From an uncultured Eubacteriales bacterium (GTDB lineage Bacteria > Bacillota_A > Clostridia > Christensenellales > Aristaeellaceae), in NCBI GenBank assembly GCA_902775835.1, contig CACYNZ010000111.1, positions 1 through 12,134 on the forward strand: a DNA stretch of 12,134 nt, read 5' to 3'. Made by a program: the position numbers and the translations under genes. Shown one piece after another: positions 7,051-12,134 of this stretch; the first letter of the stretch is position 1, and every line of letters begins with the position of its first letter. The notes beneath the pieces are model-generated. The model did not search any database, was not told the origin of the DNA, and saw nothing but the letters and a program-made list of their open reading frames with translations.

Positions 7051-8724
7051 TCAGTTCTTCCGGTAGGAAGAGAGGGCCTGGCCTGCAGGAAGGAGCTGTC
7101 CGTCCATGATGGCGCGCTCGCGGAGCAGAATACGCAGAGCCGTTACGATGGCCTGTTCGCGGGTTGCCATGCTCTGAGGCTCGAACCGGTTGCCGGAGAC
7201 CGGATCCATGAGGCCGGCGAAGGACATAAACCCGATACTGTCCCGACAGGACGCGCTGATGCCCGAGTCATCGTCAAAATGCCCGAACACCGCATAGGGC
7301 AGGAAAAAGCTGCCTATATTATTCAGTGTGCAGCCGTCAAACTCGCAGGCACGGATGACATTGCAGTACATGGCGGCCATGATTTCACGGCTGAAGGCAC
7401 GGTCAGGACCGAACAGATCCGCCTGGACCGGCATCAGAAATCCGAGACCGTATGCCTTGTTGATCTCGATCTCAAGGGAATGGCCATGCACCCCTGCATA
7501 CGGGGCGGGAACCGGGATTTCCTGGGTCTGCCAGATTTCTTCAAACAGACGGACAGAAAGCGCAGAGAATTCTGCAAAGGTAATATTCTGCGTCAGATCA
7601 CTTCCCTGAAGACACCCGGGTATCAGGCCGTGGGCGTCGGCGGTATAGATGGCTTCGCTGGCCCAGCGGGAAGCTGCCTGGAGATTCAGCTCACCAGCAG
7701 ACCAGACCTGCCACGCTCCGTTGTTGCCGTATCTCCACCAGCCCTGGAAGCCCTGACCGTCCGGGTACAGGGCAAACACAATCTGCCCGGCATCATTGGG
7801 CGGGAGATAGGTTGGAGCTTCATACCAGTATCCCCAGAGCATGCCGTTTTCAATGGTTCCGTCCAGACGGCCGCTGTCCCATTCGGGATAATTGCCGGTC
7901 ACGCTGCTGCCGGACTGAATAAGGGAAAGGGTTTTATAGTTGGTTGCATAGGTGCCTGTCCAGGAACGGTATCCCGGCAGGTACTCCAGAAGGTCCCAGT
8001 CAAAATCGTTTCGGGTGGGATACTGGACGGTACTGTCTGAGGGTCTGCTGCCGGCCACCGAGAAGGGGATGCGGAGACCGTCTGCAAGGTTGGCTTCGGT
8101 GGCCTGGCTGGCGGGAAAGAACCGGACTTCATAACTGCCCGGCTCCGCAGGCACGTCCAGCCACAGGGAGCCGCTGTCAGGCGTCACATATTTCCAGTCC
8201 ATGTAACTGGAGGCCGGAGCGCCTGAGCGGGCAACGGCAATCCAGGCTTCACGCTGGGTGGCTGATGCGGATATGCCGCTGTAGGATACCTGCATATACT
8301 GTCCCGGAAGATAGGCTGTACGGTCAAGGGTGATACTGCCTGCGGACTTTCCATAGGATATGGTGAAGGGAACGGTTTTCTCCCGGACAAGGTTTTCATC
8401 GGTGGCGGCGTTCGCTTTATAGAATCGGACTTCATAGGAACCGGGCGTGCCGGGAAGCTGAAGGAATGCATGGCTGCTTCCATAGGGAAGATACGTCCAT
8501 TCCAGATAGGAACCGGCAGGGGTTCCCGGGACGGCTGTGGCAATCCAGCATTGTCCGGCGGATTCGTCGGCTGTCACTCCGGAACAGTACACATCAAGCG
8601 TGTCGCCTGGGAAAAAACTGGAACCGTTCAGTTCCATATGTTCCAGAGCACAGGCGCAGGAACAGAGCAGACAGAACATGAGGGTGAGAACAGTACTTCG
8701 CAAAATCTGCCGGCTTCTTATCAT
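7051..8724 (-). CDS. Secreted envelope protein: two tandem Ig-like repeats, W/G-rich domain, SLH-like C-terminus
   Basis: A 557-residue exported protein. The start at 8724 is chosen from AGGAGG (8733-8738) 8 bases upstream and an immediate signal peptide: MIRSRQ, a hydrophobic core, then ACA before LEH (likely cleavage near residue 26). Residues of about 31-123 and 129-224 are tandem copies of one domain. Shared marks are the FFPG/YLPG start, AWIA-like strand, SYxxWxY, PGSYEVRF and TxxNL. Residues of about 250-345 form a tryptophan- and glycine-rich beta domain (SWTGTYATN...SVTGNY...DAGQ...WWRYGNNG). From about 350 to 555 come three degenerate S-layer-homology-like units, each ending in an AxxxL/AxxxA helix (ITFAEFSALSVRL, FSREIMAAMYCNV, ATREQAIVTALRI). 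SLH domains bind secondary cell-wall polymers, so surface attachment is likely. The target and role of the N-terminal repeats are unknown. The Cys-rich leader (CLLCSCAC) is odd but not a convincing lipobox. Confidence 0.88.
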   Translation of the reverse strand: MIRSRQILRSTVLTLMFCLLCSCACALEHMELNGSSFFPGDTLDVYCSGVTADESAGQCWIATAVPGTPAGSYLEWTYLPYGSSHAFLQLPGTPGSYEVRFYKANAATDENLVREKTVPFTISYGKSAGSITLDRTAYLPGQYMQVSYSGISASATQREAWIAVARSGAPASSYMDWKYVTPDSGSLWLDVPAEPGSYEVRFFPASQATEANLADGLRIPFSVAGSRPSDSTVQYPTRNDFDWDLLEYLPGYRSWTGTYATNYKTLSLIQSGSSVTGNYPEWDSGRLDGTIENGMLWGYWYEAPTYLPPNDAGQIVFALYPDGQGFQGWWRYGNNGAWQVWSAGELNLQAASRWASEAIYTADAHGLIPGCLQGSDLTQNITFAEFSALSVRLFEEIWQTQEIPVPAPYAGVHGHSLEIEINKAYGLGFLMPVQADLFGPDRAFSREIMAAMYCNVIRACEFDGCTLNNIGSFFLPYAVFGHFDDDSGISASCRDSIGFMSFAGLMDPVSGNRFEPQSMATREQAIVTALRILLRERAIMDGQLLPAGQALSSYRKN

Positions 8725-8732
8725 GTTGGTTT

Positions 8733-8738
8733 CCTCCT
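8733..8738 (-). promoter_or_regulatory. Ribosome binding site of the SLH-like gene
   Basis: AGGAGG on the minus strand, 8 bases before the ATG at 8724. It decides this start over longer in-frame ATGs upstream, the earliest at 8805, which would put 27 residues ahead of the signal peptide. Confidence 0.8.
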
Positions 8739-8873
8739 GCTGTATCAGCTTGTTTTTTGCAATAGCGGTCATCTGGTGGTAACATGGATTCATGGTCATC
8801 AGCAAGGAATTCCGGGTTTTGCATGGAATTATGGATGATGCAGGCGTGAGCGCCAGGCGCCGGGGCTGAATGG

Positions 8874-8897
8874 AAAAGACTGTGCGGGTGCACAGCC
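8874..8897 (-). terminator. Intrinsic terminator of the polysaccharide-deacetylase-like gene
   Basis: On the minus strand GGCTGTGC (8897-8890) pairs with GCACAGTC (8885-8878, one G-U pair) around an ACCC loop, followed by TTTT (8877-8874). It lies about 43 bases after the deacetylase stop at 8940. The 215-base gap 8725-8939 holds this hairpin and the RBS above. I see no convincing promoter for the SLH-like gene in it; the best -10 candidate, CATAAT on the minus strand at 8828-8833, lacks a -35. Confidence 0.7.
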
Positions 8898-8939
8898 TGA
8901 TTTTGCCGGGCAGGGAATCGGAAAACGATGGAGACTGAC

Positions 8940-9770
8940 TCAGATGAGCCGGAGCGTCTGTCCGGGCGCAAGCACATGCCTTTTGTCATGATCGAGAAGA
9001 TAAAGCTTTGAAGCGGTGGGATTGAACACGACGGAACCGTCTGCGGAGAATCTGGTCTGGCGCGTCGCCTGCACATACTCGCAGATTTCGCCGTTGGTGG
9101 CATACCAGATGTCATTGTGAGCACTCAGGCGGTGGCAGAGGATTTCCATCTGATCCCAGTTGTCGTGTTCCTCAAATTCATAGCTGTGTCCCCAGATATA
9201 GAAAAGACTCATCTGATCTTCCTGTGCGGTGAGAAACTGTTCGGCCAGCTCAAGTGCTTTGGGGTCATCATGATGACAGGTGGGATTCCAGAGCAGGAAA
9301 TTCTTCGGGATATCGAACCGGCGGGTGCTCTGTACGGTCCGGGCGTAACGTATGCCGCAGCTTTCGGCAAGCCCGGCAGTGCGGGCATCACAGGTTCCGT
9401 ACGGATAGGCCATGCCTGTGATCAGCGGGCGGGAAAACTGCTTTTCCAGGTTCATGCGGTCCAGGAACAGTTCCCGGATTATTTCCGAATCGGGCAGATC
9501 GGGCAGGGAAGCATGGGTTACGCAGTGCGTGGCGATTTCATAGGAAGAAGCGTCATAGACTTCACGTGCCTGCTTCAGTGTCATGCGGCGGTGGACCTGT
9601 CCCTGCGGATACACAGTGCCCTCACTTGCCCACAGGCCGGAATTCAGATTGAAGGTCGCAGCAAAGTGGTAACGGGTAAAAATGTCCATGAGACGTATAT
9701 CCTGTTCAACACCATCGTCATAGGAGAAGGTGAGCGCCCGTGGACGGAACCCCGGAAACAGAAACTTCAT
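8940..9770 (-). CDS. Polysaccharide deacetylase-family protein (CE4/NodB fold), no signal peptide
   Basis: A 276-residue metal-dependent deacetylase-like enzyme. The start at 9770 is set by GGGAGGG (9777-9783) 6 bases upstream. The NodB motifs appear in order. Motif 1 is TFSYDDG (residues 14-20, catalytic base and metal Asp), and motif 2 is THCVTH (metal His H82 and H86). Motif 3 is AYPYG (121-125, Ala where Arg is usual), and the late histidine motif is WGHSYEFE (H195). The family removes N- or O-acetyl groups from chitin, peptidoglycan or xylan, with relatives acting on small amides. No signal peptide or membrane anchor is visible: the active-site motif begins only 14 residues in. It may therefore be cytosolic and act on a small substrate rather than on the wall. 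It stands alone, with its own promoter and terminator, divergent from the ATPase gene. Family assignment is firm, activity and substrate are not. Confidence 0.9.
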   Translation of the reverse strand: MKFLFPGFRPRALTFSYDDGVEQDIRLMDIFTRYHFAATFNLNSGLWASEGTVYPQGQVHRRMTLKQAREVYDASSYEIATHCVTHASLPDLPDSEIIRELFLDRMNLEKQFSRPLITGMAYPYGTCDARTAGLAESCGIRYARTVQSTRRFDIPKNFLLWNPTCHHDDPKALELAEQFLTAQEDQMSLFYIWGHSYEFEEHDNWDQMEILCHRLSAHNDIWYATNGEICEYVQATRQTRFSADGSVVFNPTASKLYLLDHDKRHVLAPGQTLRLI

Positions 9771-9801
9771 GGAAAGCCCTCCCGCACGTTGTGATACCTG
9801 C

Positions 9802-9830
9802 ATTGTAATCAAACAAAAGGGGAGAATCAA
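9802..9830 (-). promoter_or_regulatory. Sigma-A-type promoter for the deacetylase-like gene
   Basis: On the minus strand: -35 TTGATT (9830-9825), a 17-base spacer, -10 TACAAT (9807-9802, one mismatch to TATAAT). Transcription would start near 9795, giving a leader of about 25 bases with the GGGAGGG RBS. An A/T run (9861-9871) lies upstream and could act as an UP element. Confidence 0.7.
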
Positions 9831-9882
9831 GGATGCCTCTCTGCGGAGTTGGCAACATGTACAAAAAAAAAGATGAAACATT

Positions 9883-9925
9883 GTGAAATGTGACCATTTT
9901 CACCAAGGGTGAATATGAGTATACT
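9883..9925 (+). promoter_or_regulatory. Promoter of the ABC ATPase gene with inverted repeat over the -35
   Basis: -35 TTTTCA (9897-9902), 17 bases, -10 TATACT (9920-9925); start expected near 9932, about 50 bases before the ATG. An inverted repeat GTGAAATG (9883-9890) / CATTTTCAC (9895-9903, one extra T) overlaps the -35. This is the place expected for a repressor site or an activator's proximal half-site. The promoter shares GTATACTTC with the promoter at 11281-11309. Confidence 0.55.
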
Positions 9926-9980
9926 TCCAGTAAACCAAGAAGCCCAGAGAAATGGGCCGAAATTACAGGAGGAATGCAAC

Positions 9981-11077
9981 ATGGCAAGCGTATCTCTCAA
10001 GCACATTTACAAGATCTATCAGGGCGGCGTCACTGCTGTTAGCGACTTCTGCCTGGACATCGAAGACAAGGAATTCATCGTTCTGGTCGGACCTTCTGGC
10101 TGCGGTAAGTCCACCACCCTGCGCATGGTTGCCGGTCTGGAAGAAATCTCCGACGGCGAACTGTACATCGGCGACCGTCTGATGAACGACGTGGCTCCCA
10201 AGGACCGCGATATCGCCATGGTGTTCCAGAACTACGCTCTGTATCCTCACATGACCGTGTTCGATAACATGGCTTTCGGTCTGAAGCTGCGCAAGACCCC
10301 CAAGGATGAGATCAAGCGCCGCGTGGAAGAAGCCGCCAAGATCCTCGACATCGCTCACCTGCTCAACCGTAAGCCGAAGGCTCTGTCCGGTGGTCAGCGT
10401 CAGCGTGTTAGCCCAAGGTCTTCCTGTTCGACGAACCTCTGTCCAACCTGGACGCCAAGCTGCGCGTTGCCATGAGAACTGAGATCACCAAGCTCCATCA
10501 GCGCCTGCAGACCACCTTCATCTATGTTACTCATGACCAGACCGAAGCTATGACCATGGCCAGCCGTATCGTGGTTATGAAGGACGGCGTTGTGCAGCAG
10601 GTGGATACTCCTCAGAACCTGTATGACTTCCCTGGCAATGAGTTCGTTGCTGGCTTCATCGGCAGCCCTCAGATGAACTTCTTCAACGTCAAGCTGAGCA
10701 AGGAAGGCCAGGACGTGGTTGCTACCTTCGGCGACAACAAGATCGTTGTGCCCGCCAGCAAGGTTGCCAAGTTCAATGACGAGAGCGTTATCGGCAAGGA
10801 AGTCGTCATGGGTATCCGTCCCGAGAACATCGGTGATGGCGCCGCCATGCTCGAGACCTATGCGAATGCTACTATCAATGTGAACGTGGAAGTCACCGAG
10901 CAGATGGGTTCTGAAACCTACCTGTATCTGACCACCACCGGCAAGGAAGGCAACATCATCGCCCGCGTTGATCCTCGCACCACCAGCCGTGCCGGCGACA
11001 AGATCCGCGTTGCTTTCGATGTCAACCACCTGCATTTCTTCGACAAGGACACCGAGAAGACCCTGCTCAATCGGTAA
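9981..11077 (+). pseudogene. ugpC: MsmK/UgpC-type sugar ABC importer ATPase, frameshifted by an apparent 25-base deletion
   Basis: The ATP-hydrolysing subunit shared by carbohydrate ABC importers (MsmK/MsmX/UgpC/MalK family). The start at 9981 has AGGAGGA (9967-9973) 7 bases upstream. The first frame gives Walker [10 protein letters not shown] (37-45), Q-loop VFQNYALYP (Gln83), signature LSGGQ (135-139) and QRQRV ending at V143 (10407-10409). The frame then breaks. From 10412 the next frame gives [18 protein letters not shown] (Walker B and D-loop), the H-loop YVTHDQTEAM and a C-terminal regulatory domain to TAA. The family normally has about nine residues (ALGRAIVRx) between these points. 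Removing 25 bases accounts for both the missing residues and the frame change, and restoring them gives 1122 bases (373 residues), the normal length. Codon use is strongly biased (GGC/ATC/AAG/GAC, few GCG/GAT), unlike the neighbours and typical of a highly expressed gene. No permease or binding-protein gene is adjacent, as is usual for shared ATPases. Either a true null or an assembly error. Confidence 0.88.
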
Positions 11078-11104
11078 TTCACGGTTTCCGGAAAATGCTT
11101 TTCG

Positions 11105-11136
11105 CCGGGATCCCGTTACGGGATCCCGGTTTTTTT
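11105..11136 (+). terminator. Strong intrinsic terminator after the ABC ATPase gene
   Basis: A perfect 11-bp stem CCGGGATCCCG (11105-11115) / CGGGATCCCGG (11119-11129) with a TTA loop, followed by seven Ts (11130-11136). It lies 28 bases after the stop and should end this transcript before the regulator gene. The rest of the gap to 11347 holds a small palindrome GAATGA-CA-TCATTC (11209-11222) and the promoter listed next. I see no small gene in it. Confidence 0.93.
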
Positions 11137-11280
11137 CTGTTTGAGGGTCCATATAGTTCAGGGAAGATGACTGGCATGAGAGCAGGAAACTCCAGGGCCC
11201 ACAGGAAGGAATGACATCATTCTGCTTTGCCTGAGCGCAGATGTTTTACAGTTTGTACATGATTCAGAAACAATGAAGCA

Positions 11281-11309
11281 TTTCCACATGTAAAGAGATG
11301 TGGTATACT
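11281..11309 (+). promoter_or_regulatory. Extended -10 promoter of the regulator gene with internal inverted repeat (candidate operator)
   Basis: -35 TTTCCA (11281-11286), 17 bases, extended -10 TGGTATACT (11301-11309). A perfect inverted repeat CCACAT (11284-11289) / ATGTGG (11298-11303) with an 8-base spacer fills the gap between the -35 and -10 boxes. A bound protein there would block RNA polymerase, so repression (perhaps autoregulation) is the likely reading. Confidence 0.6.
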
Positions 11310-11347
11310 TCAACCTGCCTATAAGTCTTGCCGAAAGGAGAAACAGC

Positions 11348-12134
11348 ATGAATCGCCGCTCGGACATTATTCAGCGTGATCTGGAAAGGCTGAAAACAGG
11401 CGTGGATATACGCCGGGAAGATGAAATTCCGGCAGAATGGAACATAACGTCTGCGGAACTGTCCCGGATTTCTTCGGCTGATGTTTTAGAAATCAGCGGA
11501 AGAAAGTATCTGCGGGCAAAGGGTACCGGGCGTATATTCAGCTGCGACGCATCACTGCCGGGGGGAGAATCACTGCTGCGCATGACCGCGCTGATCCTTT
11601 CAAATGCAGGGGCAGGGGCGGAGCGGATTGAAGATATATGGAAGGGCATTCTGGAAGGCGAATACGGGGATGCTGAAGCGGGACAGGCATTGAAAAAGCA
11701 CGGTGTTTCGCTGAATGTTCCCAAACAGGTTCTGGTCATGAAGCTTATGGTCCCTGCCGGAACGGCCTGTGATCAGCTTGAGGAGCTGATTCCGCTTCAG
11801 GATGGGGATGTGCTGATAGACGTCAGCAAATATGAAGCAGTTCTGGTCCGTACCGCTCAGGAAGACGAAGAAGAGCTGCTTCAGTATGCGGAAGCGCTTC
11901 AGGATACGGTTATGACAGAAACAGGTCTGAACATGGACATGGGTATCGGAATGCGGGTATCCGGGATTCTGGATGTGAGAAAGAGCTATCAGCAGGCGCT
12001 TGAAGCATTGGAACTGGGAAGCCGGTTCACGAAAAAGCATGGTGTGTTTGCGTATCGGAATCTGTCATTTGAAAGGTTCCTGGCCACCATTCCGAGGGAA
12101 ACGGCTGAATCTTACCTTTCAGAAATGCTCAGCA
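11348..12134 (+). CDS. CdaR/PucR-family transcriptional regulator, 3' end outside window
   Basis: An open frame from ATG 11348 (AAAGGAG at 11334-11340, 7 bases upstream) runs past the window end, with 262 residues visible. Residues 1-125 are a variable, mostly helical N-terminal region without a recognised sensor signature. Residues of about 126-245 match the degenerate GGDEF-like domain of CdaR/PucR regulators: MGIGMRVSGILDVRKSYQQALEALELG (198-224) followed by GVFAYRNLSFERFLATIP is the typical VGIG...SYxxAxxAL...YxxLxxERxL pattern. The family's C-terminal PucR helix-turn-helix should follow beyond 12134, so DNA binding is inferred, not seen. Known members respond to sugar diacids, purines or other metabolites. 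The ligand here is unknown. It is the neighbour of a sugar-importer ATPase but separated from it by a strong terminator and its own promoter. Confidence 0.85.
   Translation, partial: MNRRSDIIQRDLERLKTGVDIRREDEIPAEWNITSAELSRISSADVLEISGRKYLRAKGTGRIFSCDASLPGGESLLRMTALILSNAGAGAERIEDIWKGILEGEYGDAEAGQALKKHGVSLNVPKQVLVMKLMVPAGTACDQLEELIPLQDGDVLIDVSKYEAVLVRTAQEDEEELLQYAEALQDTVMTETGLNMDMGIGMRVSGILDVRKSYQQALEALELGSRFTKKHGVFAYRNLSFERFLATIPRETAESYLSEMLS

Noticed and set aside
6976..8040. Plus-strand open frame of 354 codons
   Set aside because: It begins inside the terminator hairpin and is antisense to the signal-peptide-bearing SLH-like gene, which has its own strong RBS.
8640..8724. Lipoprotein signal in the SLH-like protein (CLLCSCAC)
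   Set aside because: No residue order matches a good lipobox; an ACA signal-peptidase-I site fits better, and SLH proteins are usually not lipoproteins.
8828..8833. CATAAT on the minus strand as -10 of the SLH-like gene
   Set aside because: The hexamer 17 bases upstream (CTGGCG) is a poor -35, so I do not list it as a promoter.
10472..11077. Downstream half of the ATPase as an independent small gene
   Set aside because: It has no RBS of its own, starts inside the helical domain after Walker B and lacks Walker A; it is better read as the tail of the frameshifted gene.
11371..12040. Minus-strand open frames of 122 and 146 codons at the right end
   Set aside because: They are antisense to the CdaR-like coding frame, which has an RBS, promoter and family motifs.
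1..12134. CRISPR array, tRNA/rRNA, transposase, phage or toxin-antitoxin genes
   Set aside because: No spaced direct repeats, RNA-gene signatures or mobile-element coding motifs were seen on either strand by eye.

Overview
The window looks like chromosomal DNA of a GC-rich, Clostridia-like member of the Bacillota. Most starts have strong AGGAGG-type ribosome binding sites. The gene set includes a cell-wall/CoA/rRNA-modification operon, a secreted protein with S-layer-homology-like repeats, a stand-alone MsmK/UgpC-type sugar-importer ATPase and a CdaR/PucR-type regulator. All of this is typical of anaerobic Firmicutes. The exact genus cannot be read from the sequence.

Layout. (1) Positions 1-4713 (+) form a tight run of six genes: the 3' part of murC, alr, an unrecognised membrane protein, rsmD, coaD and a coiled-coil protein. 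Several neighbours overlap by 4 bases (ATGA) or abut, so they are probably one translationally coupled operon. It ends at a probable intrinsic terminator at 4756-4800. (2) 4818-6954 (+) holds a GNAT acetyltransferase fused to a hotdog thioesterase, then a DMT/EamA membrane transporter. A 10-bp perfect inverted repeat lies between them. (3) A very strong 18-bp hairpin at 6981-7023 separates these from two minus-strand genes: a secreted SLH-like protein (7051-8724) and a polysaccharide deacetylase-like enzyme (8940-9770). Each minus-strand gene has its own RBS, and the deacetylase has a good promoter and a terminator. (4) From 9981 (+) there is an msmK/ugpC-type ABC ATPase with strong 'highly expressed' codon bias. 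It is broken by what looks like a 25-base deletion between the signature motif and Walker B. A perfect 11-bp terminator follows. Last comes a CdaR/PucR-like regulator that runs off the end of the window, with an extended -10 promoter containing an inverted repeat.

How the genes fit together. The first operon combines peptidoglycan precursor synthesis (D-Ala supply by Alr, L-Ala addition by MurC) with 16S rRNA methylation and CoA synthesis. This is a housekeeping growth cluster with two uncharacterised passengers. The right half is more accessory: an envelope protein, a carbohydrate-deacetylase-family enzyme, the shared ATPase of sugar importers and a regulator whose family often responds to sugar acids or related metabolites.

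I see no CRISPR array, tRNA, rRNA, transposase or phage gene, and no clear new multi-gene system. The observations most worth following are the broken ATPase, the GNAT-thioesterase fusion, the duplicated-domain SLH-like protein, and the inverted repeats in the two right-hand promoters. No gene-free stretch exceeds 300 bases; the longest (11078-11347, 9771-9980, 8725-8939) hold the terminators and promoters listed.
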